From Wuchereria bancrofti (Eukaryota > Nematoda > Chromadorea > Rhabditida > Onchocercidae): a stretch of DNA of 64,000 nt. The position numbers and the translations under genes were made by a program. Positions within the stretch are counted from its first letter, which is position 1; each line of letters opens with the position of its first letter. Location: positions 8,604,827 to 8,668,826 of the forward strand of contig SSBO01000009.1 in assembly GCA_005281725.1 (NCBI GenBank). Reading direction: 5' to 3'. The notes under the pieces were generated by a model. It was not told the DNA's origin and made no database searches. It was given only the letters and a program-made list of their open reading frames with translations. Positions 52,093 through 63,678 of the stretch are shown here, piece by piece.

Positions 52093-52320
52093 ATGCAACC
52101 CAGAATTTCAGTAATAATTTTAATGACGATATCAGTAACAGGAAGGGAAGTACAGAGACTACACCAAATATTCCAACTAACCGATCTAGCCCAAAGGATT
52201 TTAGAAAATGAATGTGATGAATCGGACTATAAGATCGCAAGAAATAGCGTCTTTGGAACGTGCACATTGGTTCAGCGTTCTGTGTTAACGCAATGTGAAA
52301 TGATAAAGCATTATATGTGA
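52093..52320 (+). CDS. Possible small secreted protein
   Basis: A 75-codon single frame with balanced composition, unlike the A/T-run frames nearby. It starts with a short hydrophobic segment (ISVIILMTISVTG) that could be a signal peptide. A charged body with three cysteines follows (NECDESDY, FGTCTLVQ, TQCEMIK). No homologue is recognised. A 62-codon frame on the opposite strand overlaps it, and no splice sites are needed. It may be chance. Confidence 0.35.
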   Translation: MQPRISVIILMTISVTGREVQRLHQIFQLTDLAQRILENECDESDYKIARNSVFGTCTLVQRSVLTQCEMIKHYM

Positions 52321-52788
52321 CTTAAAACAGTGAAAATTTCTGGTTTTAAACAAAGGGAACAGTGAGAATGTCTGGTTGTAAGTAAAGGGAATTACTGTTT
52401 ATTTGTTTCACTCGCGACATCAGCGATTAAAGGTAAATTGGGCTGTAACGTTGGATATTTATTATGAGTCAATAAATCAATAAGTCAGAGTTAATACGAA
52501 ATATTTTAGTTGTTGAAAGCAATATCTGATATTAAAATTGTACGTCCAATATTATGCAATAATTTTATTCAAAGCGAAGAATAACTTCTGCATTAGAAAG
52601 AATGAGAATTATTTCAATGAAATGATAAAATACGGAAAGACAAAAGTTTTGTTGAAACATTGCTACTTTCTCTCATATTAATTAAATTTGATTTAATGAT
52701 TGAACATTCGAAAATTTTACAATTCAGTGGGAGCATTACTAACAACTAGATATTGTCAACTGTTGAAATTTTTTGACAGCTCAAAATA

Positions 52789-55133
52789 TCATTTGCGAAT
52801 TTCTTTTTCCCACATTTGCTCGATAATTTTGATGTGTTTTCGACCTGATAAAGGCTGGTTCGTCTGTGCTCCCACTCTATTAGATGGACCGCATCCAAAG
52901 AGAAGTAACCGTTTAATTGTCTTATTATGCATCTGTTCCACTCGGATGATGAACAAAATCGATATGGCATTGATAAGTAATATAATTCCAAAACTCAGGA
53001 TTTCCTATAATCACATGACAAATATTTTGGTCATAACTAAAACCATAACGAAAGAACTTAAATCGAACTTAATAACAATGGTATTCATTATACAAAACTG
53101 TTTTTTGGGTCCTCTTTTGTTTGTTTTGATAGAACAATAGCTGCTGTTAAACAGAAGTAGCCACTATTCACAATGCAAGAAAATCTGACCTCCTAAACCT
53201 CAGCACTGATGTTGAATACTTTACACAATTATACACAAGTTTTTTTTAAACTCTAACTGTAATATCCAGCAATTATTTACTTTGAAAACTGCAAAATCCA
53301 AGAAGTCAGACGGAGGAAAATACATCAAGAATAGCGTTCCGGACAGACTGAGGAAGGAACTTATGATATACATTATAGTTGCTATAAACATCGTTTTCGA
53401 CGTTTTCATATTTTCCCAAATTTGATAACGTGATGATAACGTGTCAACTGATGCTCGCATTTGAAGTCTAAATTAAAAGATATTATGTGCAAAGAAGATA
53501 TAAACCACTAAGTTACAAATTCATAATTATAAGCAAACTTGGAAAAAGTCAAATTTGTTACATTATACATTCCTTCTACATGGCTGATCAGGTAACAGTG
53601 TAGACTTCAACTCCGTAAAAATAATTCTAACATCATTTTTCTCTTGCTGATGATACGTGTTATGAGAAGCAGAGAGAATACTCCAATTAAAATTGGTATT
53701 TCCAACATCAATTTCAGATATGTAATAGGGTTGCTAGTGATCGATGAGCAGTAACTTTTATATGTCTTCTGGCTTTTGTAGAGTGTCGACACTGTACGTT
53801 TGATACTCAATGCTATTTCGAACCACTGAAAAAAAAGAACTAATTTTTAAAATTCAATTCAATGTCTATTTTGGGATTTCACTTATTTCTCGATTCCACT
53901 CACATGTTTTATAACCTTTTTTGAAATGCAATTCATTTATGTTATCTTATCCAACAAATTAATAGTTTCCCACAGAATTTCTGTGTAATCTAACAATTCA
54001 AATGGTTCACTTCAAAGGTTAAAAACTATGCAAATTTCAGTACAAACGTTTGGAAAAAAAACCGTAAGCGGTATAAAAGCAAGGGCAACTGGATATTTCC
54101 ATTTTTCATAATATTGGTAGTAGCACATAGCAAGAAATCGCTCAATTGTAATCGCAAGAAATGCATATCGAAGACACCTCAGAGGCGATGATCCAAAACT
54201 GCTCAGAATGGAGCATTTAACAGAATCCATCAAAAAGAAACATGGATCCTAAAAATTGTGAAGCTGATATGAGTTTTATCTGATCGATTACTTGCTTGGA
54301 ACTTATTGAAATTTGTTTACGGAGCTAATTTGTCACAGAATTTCAAAGCAATTGAAGGAAGACATAAATGCAAAATTTGGTTCGTTTAATTTCGAGATAA
54401 ATGCAACCTTGTAAGCCATCATACGGTATATAAAAGAGGAGGATCGAAAAATGGTTACAAGCGATCGGAAAAGCAATAAAGCCAGCAAATTTATCAATAA
54501 AATTCTCATATTTATATGAAATATCTGAAAAGACAAATAAATCGTTCACTCTGCTATTTTTTTTCTATTGCATGAAATCTTATTACAGGTAATACAATGA
54601 CAGCTCGCAAATTATTGCTGGTTGAATCTCATAAATAATAATTGAAAGCTATAAAATTGTAATCTAATCAAACTGCAACTAATTAAATGTGGGATGAATC
54701 ACAAATCAATAATATGCAGAACAACTCATACATCATTCTGCCAAATTAAGACACAGTTAAAATTTTTAGTTCCAGAATTAAAAATATGAGCCAATTGCAA
54801 TCCAATTAGTTACTACGTAAAATAAACTTTGTATAAAAGTTTGACCTTATTTGTGATCATATTGACAGAAACATATAGCATGAGAATGATCCCTGTAATA
54901 GTGAAAACGACGAAGAAAAACTGAATCGATTGGAAAAAAAAATTCGTTTGTAAATGGTATGCCTCAGCACAAAGTTCTTCATACGTTCTGTTCATTTTCT
55001 GCAAAACCAAAACGTACATCCATGAAGTGAAGAAAATTTGGAATACTGAAAGACACGGAATCGTACAGGTAAATAAGGGTAAATATTTGCAGCGCGTTGG
55101 ATGATTTTCAGATTCAGAAGTTGCGTAGAACAC
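52789..55133 (-). CDS. Seven-transmembrane chemoreceptor, Sra/Sre superfamily type
   Basis: Six phase-matched exons, read from high to low: 55133-54846, 54524-54408, 54248-54048, 53825-53632, 53467-53281, 53004-52789; 400 residues. The N-terminus has an extra hydrophobic stretch (LPLFTCTIPCLSVFQIFF). TM1 is IQFFFVVFTITGIILMLY, TM2 MRILLINLLALLLF, TM3 CLRYAFLAITIERFLAM, TM4 VALAFIPLTVFF, TM5 MLEIPILIGVFSLLLI, TM6 MFIATIMYIISSFLS, TM7 GIILLINAISILFIIR. Two family signatures are clear: ITIERFLAM...YYEKW after TM3, and TLSSRYQIWENMK before TM6, as in nematode Sra/Sre/Srab receptors. The C-terminal tail is short and basic (HNKTIKRLLLFG). It probably senses an external or internal chemical cue through a G protein; ligand unknown. 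The second intron donor (GTTGCA) and the fourth (GTTAGA) are weak but required by phase. Confidence 0.9.
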
Positions 55134-56188
55134 AGTCTTTTGTTGAATTTATTGTGTTATAAGCAAAACTATATATTGTCAAAAAATCCATAAATTCGAA
55201 AGACTATCACATTGCAACTATTCGAATACAAAAGGGAACTTTTCGAAAAAGTGATCAGTTTCACTTCAACCTTATATATTAAAATTTCAAGTCAAATAGA
55301 TTATCAGGAAGATTGAGTTGTTTAAAACGACATTCCATGTTCAATGTCTCGTTATTAATTGGGTATTATTTGTCACTGTAAGATGAATTTATTTCGATAG
55401 GGATTAAAAAAGCGATAGGGATTAAAAAATTAATTACCTCAACATCAAATTAGAAGTTAATTTTTAATGAACATGAACGAGGAACTACATGGATGTTTTT
55501 AATATGGTTGCCACAGAAACATATGCTTTCAATGACATTTAAAGGCATGGTAAGAGATAAGAGCGTTAAAATCTTATCATTCAATATCAAAATAGAATTA
55601 TATTATTGCCTCCAAGAATTAAGATGGAAAGTAACTTCGATTTGCTTTTTTGCATATGAGAAACTTTATTTCGAGCATATTTAGCCATTTCAAGCATCTA
55701 CTTTACCATTCCAAATGGTTTCAATTTTTCAAAACGATTAGTCAATCACAAGTCAAAGAAAGAATTACTTTTTAAAATTCAGTGCTCAATTTTTGAATTA
55801 TTGAAAATTATAACATCTCGCATGAAAATTGATGTGTTAAGTTATTAATCGTAAGAAACTACTAAGTTATCATATGGACCCATAATAACCATAATACAGT
55901 ATAATAATATTGTGTCGATTATTATTATGTCTTACGATTAATCATCACAGTTTCCTTCTAAAACGACTATTTTTCCAAATCAGAAATTGATTCTGCAAGA
56001 AAGAGAAGCGAAAGAAAAAGAAGCGATAGTCGTCGAACAATAGTCTGAATGAAATTATAGGCTTATGAAGCTGTCATGGGTAAGTCATCAATCGATCTGT
56101 TGAAATTCTCATAATATTGTTATTTTAACAAATTTATATGTTGAAAAAACACTAAAATATCTCCCCATATATTTTTTCAATTTCAATT

Positions 56189-56455
56189 TTAATTTACGCA
56201 AAGACGAAATTGCAGTTGATTAAAGTAAACAACTATAATTAGGGGACTCAGCATATTATAAAACAAGCAGCTAATTACTACAAAGTATTGTGGGCAACTA
56301 AGCTGATTTACAAATGAGGTGTTTGAAGGATCAATTGTGGCCTTTGCAACAGGGTGACAATGACAAGGTATGCATAACTTGGTTAAGTCCTTGTTGCTGA
56401 TTACATGGGCGGAGATAATGAGGAAATATCGGACGGAAATTTTATGACAATTCAT
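56189..56455 (-). pseudogene. Possible GPCR TM7 fragment or chance frame
   Basis: An 88-codon frame with six cysteines and balanced composition. Its C-terminal part (VVISCLFYNMLSPLIIVVYF, then NQLQFR) resembles the seventh helix and start of helix 8 of a rhodopsin-like receptor. No upstream exons that would supply TM1-TM6 were found within 1 kb. A relic, an exon of an unseen gene or chance are all possible. Confidence 0.25.
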
Positions 56456-56884
56456 ATCGATGACATAAATAATATTTTATTGATATAAAGTCAACAAGCA
56501 CTTGTTAGATTATATTGAGTTATTTCCAAAAAAATTAGCAAACCTATAAATCTTTTTAAAAATAAAGTTCACTGAACTAATTTATTCTAAAATTATAATC
56601 ACTCAGTAATACATTGGGCAAAGGCTTTTTTAAATCAGCCGCAGAATGCTCGAAATGGTTGCATCCTGTACACCTGAAGTTCATCTGCCAGGCTCAAAAG
56701 TTTGGATGACGGCAATGAAATCATCAGATGGTAGGTCTCTTTGGAATATCCTTTTTCGAATACCATTTTCTTTTACCTGAGACTTGTCTGATTGAGGACC
56801 CTATCGAAGTTAAGTGCCACCGCCAGCATAACTAACAACTTCACAAAGACATACAAGCTCTTCCCCATCTCTGAAATTATAATC

Positions 56885-57065
56885 AATGAGTGGTTGAAAT
56901 CACCGCAAGTGGCTACGGTATCAGATGGTTACAATAGCAGGCGGCTGTAAATGGTTACTGTAGCAACTGGTTGAAAGTGGTTACAGTAACGAGCGGTTGC
57001 AGTTACAAATAGTTAGGAAATGGCAGCAAGTATAGAAAGTAGGAGCAAGTGGTTCAACAGTATTT
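56885..57065. repeat. GGTTACAGTAnCnnGnGGTTGCA minisatellite outside the foldback
   Basis: Diverged units such as GGTTACTGTAGCAACTGGTTG and GGTTACAGTAACGAGCGGTTG. They match the core of the large inverted repeat, in the orientation of its right arm. The following bases (AAGTGGTTCAACAGT; later AAAATGTCACACATTGAA) also match the right arm (59365 and 59550 region), so this is a partial copy. Confidence 0.65.
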
Positions 57066-57360
57066 TTACCAATTTTGTGTTTGTTGACATTAGTCATGTT
57101 TTAGAGTATGCAGTTATGATGTCGTTTAATTTTGGCTATTTTTTTAAATTTTTGTTGTATAAAAATGTCACACATTGAATCACAAATACAATTATTACAG
57201 AGGATCACAATTATCATCCATCTCAATGAACTTGGTTAATCGACTGATATTTCAAGGAACAGAATATTAGAAGTTGAATGCCTCATTTCGTAAAAACTAA
57301 AAGTGCTATACGATTAAAGCAGATACCGGTGTAAAAATCGAAAATAAAGAAGTTTCACAT

Positions 57361-60300
57361 GCAAAATTAACTTTAGACAAAATGTACTATTTTAATGACA
57401 AAAGTAAAAGAGTGATCATTGGCGATCACTTGGAATATTATGGCTACTTTGATCTCATCAAACACTTCTGAAAAATCCCTTTGTTCTACTTATTGTAAAG
57501 TTATTTATAAACAGTATTACTGAATGAGTAAGCTTTTGGTGGAGATTTTGATATTTTGCACGCTTCGGTATTCTCAAATTATATATCGATATTTTTGTCC
57601 TTACATTTAAGTTTTACTGACGTTTTAATTGTGGCTATAAGCCAATCATGTAATGTCAGACAACAATCGATCTGACGCATCCATTGTCTTCTCCTCTTTT
57701 GCTATTTATACCTACGTGCAATGGCGGCCTATTAGTGGCAAAATAGTAGTTTACGGAATCTGTTCCATTTATTATCTACATTTTTCGTTTTTATGGTTTA
57801 TTTTCTTATTTAGCTTTCAGTATCATTTGTTTTCGTTTTTTCTTTTCACCTCTTTTTTTCTTTTTTTTTTGTTTTTTGCAGCAGTAGTTAAGAGTTTTAT
57901 CTGCAATAGGTCTGTTTTTACTTATGGTTAACACATATTTGAAGTTTCTTACCCAAATTTCTTTGAAGATTTTGTTTTTGAAATTTCTGATAAGATTTCG
58001 ATCGAATTTCATTTACTAGCTTTCATAATTTATTACTTGTTTACGCTTTTTATTTTTGTTACTTACATCATAACTACTAGCTGTTTTTTGCTTTAGGTTG
58101 TGGTTATTAATCCTTCTCTTTACAATACTCCATTTCCATACACTTATAAACTGCTACTGGTAAGTGTATATGTTTATATACTTATAATATCTTCCTATCA
58201 CATACTTTTCATATACTTCCCATTTATATATACTTACTTCTTTTACTGTAAACCTCTTTTATGTTTTTTTAGAAAAAAGCATTTATAGTTTTCTTTTTTG
58301 CAATAGCTTGCTAATATCTCTTGTTTAGCAACTCATCTTTCCTTGCTTTTCATTACTAACTTTACTTCCTCATGTTTTTCTTGAAAAAATTCTGCTTTCA
58401 TGCCATTTTACATTTGTTTAATATATTTATCATTTTACAAAATCTTTTTTATATTTTTTATAAAGTTCGCTCATTTTATACTTCTTGTTGAAATCTTAAT
58501 TCATAGAGGTCAAAAAATATTCTTTTCTTTAATTTATTTTAAAGCATGTCTCCTTGATAATGCTCAATCTTTTCTCATAGCCCTCTGTTCAATATTCAAT
58601 GTGTGGCATTTTTGGTCTTTTTAGTCCTGCACGCTTTTTAGCCAACTCCATTTTAGCCAACTCTATTTAGCCAGCTGCAGTTATTTATGTATTGCATTAT
58701 TTTAATTTTCCCTTTTGCATGTCTTTTCATCAATTATATTGTTGTATGCTTCCCGTGATTGTTTTAAACTCATGCATGTTTTTTGCTAACTTTACTAATT
58801 GCACTAACTTACTGTTGAACCACTTGCAACCACTCCCTATCATTTGCAACCACTTGCTACTGTAACTACTTGATACCGTAACCACTTTCAGTTGCTTCAT
58901 ACTGTAACCACTTACAACCACTTGCCGCAGTAATCGTTTGCGACCACCTGTTACTGTAACCACCTGCTGCAGCAACTGCTTGCGACTACTTGTTACTGCA
59001 AGCACTTGCTACAGTAACTGCTTGCGACCACCTGCCACTGTAACCATTTGCTACATAATCACTTGCAACCGCTCGCTACAGTAACCATTTGCGATCACCT
59101 GCTACTGTAACCATTTGCAGTCACCTGTTACCGCAACAACTTGCCATAGTAACTACTTGCAACCACCCGCTACAGTGACCATTTGCGATCATTTTCTACT
59201 GTGATCAGGTGATGCATGACCACAGTAACAAACAGTTGCAGTGGTAGGTGGCTGCAAATGCTTACTGTAGCTAGTGGTTGCAAACGTTACAGTATGAAGC
59301 AACTGAAAGTGGTTACGGTATGAAGTAGTTACAGTGGCAGATGGTTACAAATAATAGAGAGTGGTTGCAAGTGGTTCAACAGTTAGTGCAATTGGTAAAG
59401 TTAGCAATAAACATGCATGAATTTAGAACAATCACGGAAAGCACACAACAACTATAATTAATGAAAAGACATGCAAAAGGGGAAATTAAAGTAATATAAA
59501 TACATAAATAACAAAAAAGTGGAGTTGGCTAAAAAGCATCCAAAGAACCAAAAATGTCACACGTTGAACAGAAATAACAAAAAACACGAGCTATGAGAAA
59601 AATGAACATTAGTAAGGAGACATGTTTTAAAATAAATTAAAAAAGAAAGGATTAAAAAGGTGAAAAGAAGTAAAGTTTAGAGAGAACTTCCATGAATTAA
59701 GATTTAATCAACAAGAAGCATAAAATGAGTGAACTTAATAAAAAATAAAAAAAAGGAAATGATAAATAAACAAATGTGGAATGGCATGAATAGAATTTTT
59801 TCCAGGAAAAACATGCGAAAGTGAAGTCAGTGATAAAAGAAAAAAAGGTGAGTTGCTAAATAGGAATATTAGCAGTGTGCTGCGCAAAAAACAAAAAAAA
59901 AGGTAAAAAGAAAAAACGAAAACAAATGATAGTAAACGCTGAATAAGGAAATAAACCATAAAAAGCAAAAAATGAAAAGTAGATAATAAATGGAACAGAT
60001 TCCGTAAACTACTATTTTGCCACTAATAGGCAGCAATTGCACGTAGGTATAAATAGCAAAAGAGGAGAAGACAATGGATGCGTCAGATCGATTGTTGTCT
60101 GACATTACATGATTGGCTTATAGCCACAATTAAAACGTCAGTAAAACTTAAATATAAGGACAAAAATATTGATATATAATTTGAGAATACCGAAGCGTGC
60201 AAAATATCAAAATCCCCACCAAAAGCTTACTCATTCAGTAATACTGTTTATAAATAATTTTACAATAAGTAGAACAAAGGAATTTTCCAGAAGTGTTTGA

Positions 60301-60433
60301 TGAGATCAAAGTAGCCATAATATTCCAAGTGATCGCCAATGGTTACTCTTTTACTTTCGTCATTAAAATAATGTTCTCTAACTTATACATCAGTATTTTT
60401 ATCTTTCACATGTTTAAGTAAAGTTAATTTCGC
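57361..60433. mobile_element. Long inverted repeat / foldback element with minisatellite core
   Basis: The left arm begins about 57361 (AAAATTAACTTTA, then TTTTAATGAC). It is matched in reverse complement by the right arm ending about 60433. Shared blocks appear in the same order: GGCGATCACTTGGAATATTA, GAATGAGTAAGCTTTTGGTG, GTCAGACAACAATCGATCTG, TTTTAGCCAACTCCA, TTTTGCATGTCTTTTCAT, GTTGAACCACTTGCAACCAC. The arms converge on a tandem repeat of about 21 bp at 58800-59400. The left arm has about 400 extra bases (57890-58310). The outer 500 bp of the arms look over 90 percent identical by eye. No transposase frame is present; each arm only holds the same short frame starting MSDNNRSDASIVFSS. A non-autonomous foldback transposon is the favoured reading; an inverted segmental duplication is the alternative. 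Confidence 0.75.
58800..59400. repeat. Minisatellite core, ~21-bp unit, changing orientation near 59215
   Basis: About fifteen units of the type TTGCGACCACCTGCTACTGT-AACCA run from 58800 to about 59200. The complementary form (GTTACAGT...GGTTGCAAG) then runs to about 59400. The switch is near CAGGTGATGCATGACCACAG at 59205-59224. Confidence 0.8.
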
Positions 60434-61150
60434 TACTTGCAAAGCGTTTTCCTTTAAACATGAATACAGATAATTGAACTTTTTGAATTTTCGGGATTAC
60501 TCATGAATGGACTGCAGCATTGTGGTTACTCAAAACTGTCGCTATTGTCTACGATCTCCACTAAAAGTGGGTAACGACAATTGGGGAAGATTGATTTTGA
60601 GATGGGACACAGGCTTTGACTGGTCGCATTAATCGATAGTCGGCTTCGTTTTTATGCAGGGTTCGTGGAGTTTTAGGAATAATCCATCATCTCCTTTGTG
60701 ATCGCTTCATACTTCTTTTTTTCCTCATTTTTTCTTTTTGTTGCGGTGGTGGATTTCTGGATATAATTGAGCCACTTGTTGTTCGCAAATTCCAATATAT
60801 TAATGCGTATTTAAACTTGGTAAGAAAACCTTGGTAAAATTCTTTTGCTACTCGAAGTTTGATGCGGAGCGGTTCTTTGCATCATTTTTACTTCTTTAAG
60901 TAGGCTAATTAACCTTTCCTTAGCCTGTCGACATTTGCTGTGAGTGATCATGGAGTTCCCGGTTCGTGCCAGCAAAAATTATTTTGTGTAAGGATGTGTA
61001 TAACTGTCTAAAGAATCGAAATGCTTAAATAGGATATTTATATATTGTAAACAAGTGAGTTGAGTTACAAAAAGATACAAGGTTGGAACATGTGTGAATA
61101 TCTAAATATCTAAACAGTGGATAAGATTGGTTCAAAAGGACTTTTTTTCG

Positions 61151-61255
61151 TGATTAGCATATCAGATGTGCATAGTAGTTTACATGATTAGCCCGCCAAA
61201 TATGTATAACTGTTTTATATGATAGCATACCAGATGTGTATAACCATTTATATGT
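61151..61255. repeat. 34-bp tandem repeat, three units
   Basis: Units start at 61151 (TGATTAGCATATCAGATGTG), 61185 (TGATTAGCCCGCCAAATATG) and about 61220 (TGATAGCATACCAGATGTG), each continuing with CATA/TATAA and a TTTA(C/T)A end. Confidence 0.75.
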
Positions 61256-61544
61256 TATAAGATTTATATTGGAAAACAGATCCAAAAAAACAAATTAAAA
61301 AATCACTAGCTATTGGAAAATGCTGTAGTTTATTTTGTAATGTGAATTATCCTTTATCTTAGAAAATGGTTTATATAAAAACCATTACTGCATTAAAATA
61401 TTATGATTTTCTTTGGTTTTTCGATAACGGCTCTCCCTAACTTCATCCAGAAGCTTTCTCTTTTTTTTTTGCCCGTTGCGGCTTTTAACAGATATCCCGC
61501 CTTTTGGCACCAAATAATTTGTCTGGATTTTTCCTAGTTAATGA

Positions 61545-61830
61545 TAAAGCCCTTGTAGTTGGTTGGTTGACGTAAACAAATAGTCAAAAAAACTCTATTG
61601 TTCAACGTCAGGATTATTACACAGTACCAAATTATATCATGGACGATTTATAGTAGAGAAATGTGGTTGTAGGTCAAAGATTACTTCGGTAGAGTGGGAG
61701 TACTAAGACGAGTCGAATCGTAACTTTTTATTGCTAAAGACTGACCACAGACAATGGGTTTTATTTCTTATGTAGTGGACTCTGATTTCCAACAGATCCT
61801 ATGAAGAAGCATAAAGTTTTCTAATCTTTG
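61545..61830. repeat. Diverged dispersed repeat, copy 2
   Basis: Shares the GTAGTTGGTTG and CTTATGTAGTGGAC blocks with 49920-50720, in a different order. See copy 1. Confidence 0.45.
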
Positions 61831-62306
61831 CCCAATAGGAAAACCATGGAATTGTTCGAATTCTGCTGCAAAATTTAAAGACATTTATATGCTACGTTTT
61901 GCTTCTGCAGAATTTTCCAGTTGAAATGTTTTGAATTGAATTGAATTGAATGCATTGTGTTCCGAAATTGTATTTCTCATCCAAAACTTGAGGACAACAT
62001 GCATTGCTTTGAAAAGACTCACCGTATTATCGTTCTTTCTGTTAAATGAATGAATTTTGTTACAATAAAATAAAATAAAAGAATGGTTTGTTTTCTAATT
62101 TTGTAAATTAAAAAAGCATACTGATTATATAATAGAAACTTTGCAGATATTGAAAAACAGCTTTTGTTTTATTCAACGCTTTTGCTCCTTCCTTTTCTCT
62201 GAAGAAAGACATTACCAAAAAAAGACTAATTATAGAAGCTGCTTACCAGTCTGAGCATTTCAGTAATAGTAATCAGTTATGCTCGATTGTTGAAGGTGGA
62301 ATATGG

Positions 62307-62358
62307 ATGCTAATTTTGAAGGAAAGTGTTGCATATTTTCCTTCAAAATTAAATGCAT
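62307..62358. repeat. Imperfect hairpin
   Basis: ATGCTAATTTTGAAGGAAA is followed after about 11 bases by TTTCCTTCAAAATTAAATGCAT, nearly its reverse complement. A stem of about 19 pairs with small bulges. It could be a small foldback relic. Confidence 0.7.
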
Positions 62359-63456
62359 AGCAACACTAGCATCACTAGAGTTTTTTTCCTAATTATTAAA
62401 TTAGATATTTGCAAAAATACTAGTAACTTGCATGGATTGAATATTTAATAACAGTGTTGAAATTTGTTAAATTGTGATTTGGATCACTAATGATTTAAAA
62501 ATGCAATGGGCGAAGTGCTTTAGAAAAATCTAAAATTTAGCCATCAGTTTTGATCAGTAGATAAAATAAACTTTTCTTCAGTGTAGTGCCACTCGAAACA
62601 TTCTTTCAGTTCATTATTGCAACGATACAACTCTCACATAATTCGTTAAACCAATCCATTAAGCCATTTTTTTAACTAAATTTTATAAAGTCGAAATAAG
62701 TATTTGAAATTGCAATTATTACATTTATATATAAATAATTTCAGCATACTAAATACAAAGTCTTATTTTTCCTTTTTACTGAAATTGCTTTAATGCTTGT
62801 GCATGCTTAACTCCTAACACCTAACATATGATTTTAGTAATAGATTATAGTGAAGGTAATATATGAATGACACAGTTTCCTCTTTATCCAGGCAAATTTT
62901 TAAGAGAAATTCTAAGGAATTCTTTGCGACATTGAATGGCTTCCGTATTAGCTGGTGATAAAGCGGAAAAAAATTAATGATCAGTTCATTTGAATGTAAA
63001 AAAAAACACCAGATAAACCATTTGGTTTGCTTTAGTTTGTTTAAATGAAAAATGATTTCAATTAAAAATTTCTTCATAAAAATTTTTTTTGGTAAAAATA
63101 ATTTTTACTGTAAATATAACTAAACAGCCGTTATCAACATTTTTTATACTTTCCGTAAATTCATCAAACGATTCGGTTGCTTTCCGAATGGCAGCAAAAA
63201 AAAGGTCAGTGATAATTGATTTGAATTAGTTTTTATCAAATGGAAGCAAATTTTCACTAAAATCAATTGAAGAATGATAGGGTTTCCGAGTCATTATTTG
63301 GTGAAAATTGATTAAAATTAATTAATCTATGGTAAACGTTGCATGATTAACTTTTTGTTAACTATTCTTTGCAAAATTTCGCCATCAGTTGTCGTTTATA
63401 AATTAGCAATTTATCGACTTTCATCTTTTTTTTTAAATGAAAAAATTTAATTTTAG

Positions 63457-63678
63457 ACAAATTTTAGCGAAGCTAAGAAATATGACCAAAATAAGAAACA
63501 ATCAGATATGGATGTAAATAAAATTCAAGAACCGATGGAAATAACTTCAACGGAACCAGAAGAACGAGGTGCTTTCCGGAAGCTATTCATGAAATTAGGC
63601 GAAAAAGTTGGTACTATTAAGACTTCTGAGCTTGATCCGGATTATTTGAGTCAGGTGAAAGATGCAGACTCTTATAAG
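63457..63678 (+). CDS. BAR/endophilin-like protein, single exon, gene continues past the window
   Basis: A 74-codon exon framed by a TTTTAG acceptor and a GTAAAA donor, both in phase 0. The first internal ATG is at 63508 and may be the true start; the frame is open back to the acceptor. After an acidic, Pro/Thr/Glu-containing lead (PMEITSTEPEERG) comes FRKLFMKLGEKVGTIKTSEL, then DPDYLSQVKDADSY. This resembles the amphipathic start and first helix of an endophilin or related BAR domain (Lys-rich helix, EKVG, T-x-LD-x-D). Such domains bind and curve membranes in endocytosis. The assignment rests on a short segment. An ATG mini-exon at 63188-63204 does not join in phase. No following exon is seen before the window ends. 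Confidence 0.65.

Larger units (their letters stand above)
46630..52788. other. Long gene-poor region upstream of the K2P gene
   Basis: No convincing gene. It includes an ATG trinucleotide run near 47350, a GT-rich microsatellite (47703-47818) and part of a diverged dispersed repeat (49920-50720). One possible small secreted-peptide frame lies at 52093-52320. The remaining open frames are low-complexity. Confidence 0.5.
55134..57360. other. Gene-poor region with a possible receptor relic and minisatellite
   Basis: No complete gene seen. A minus frame at 56189-56455 ends in a TM7-like stretch. The block at about 56640-56860 is less AT-rich than its flanks, with no workable exon structure. A minisatellite related to the core of the next element lies at about 56885-57065. 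Confidence 0.5.
60434..63456. other. Gene-poor region with short repeats
   Basis: No gene seen. It contains a 34-bp tandem repeat (61151-61255), the second copy of a dispersed repeat (61545-61830), a GAATT run near 61931-61950 and a hairpin at 62307-62358. Open frames such as 62814-63077 (-) are A/T-run translations. Confidence 0.5.

Noticed and set aside
57653..57931. MSDNNRSDASIV... frame, repeated at 59869-60105 on the minus strand
   Set aside because: The identity comes from the inverted-repeat arms. After the shared start the frames become Phe/Leu-rich T-run translations and diverge, so they do not look like a kept protein.
60940..60985. TTCCCGGTTCGTGCCAGC as a tRNA or SINE end
   Set aside because: Resembles a tRNA T-arm/3' end by eye, but no cloverleaf, A-box partner or acceptor stem could be found upstream.
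62814..63077. 87-codon minus-strand frame
   Set aside because: Leu/Phe/Lys-rich, no domain, no splice partners; expected by chance in such AT-rich DNA.
63188..63204. ATG mini-exon MAAKKR before the BAR-like exon
   Set aside because: It has a reasonable donor but leaves two bases, which puts the next exon out of frame and leads to a stop.
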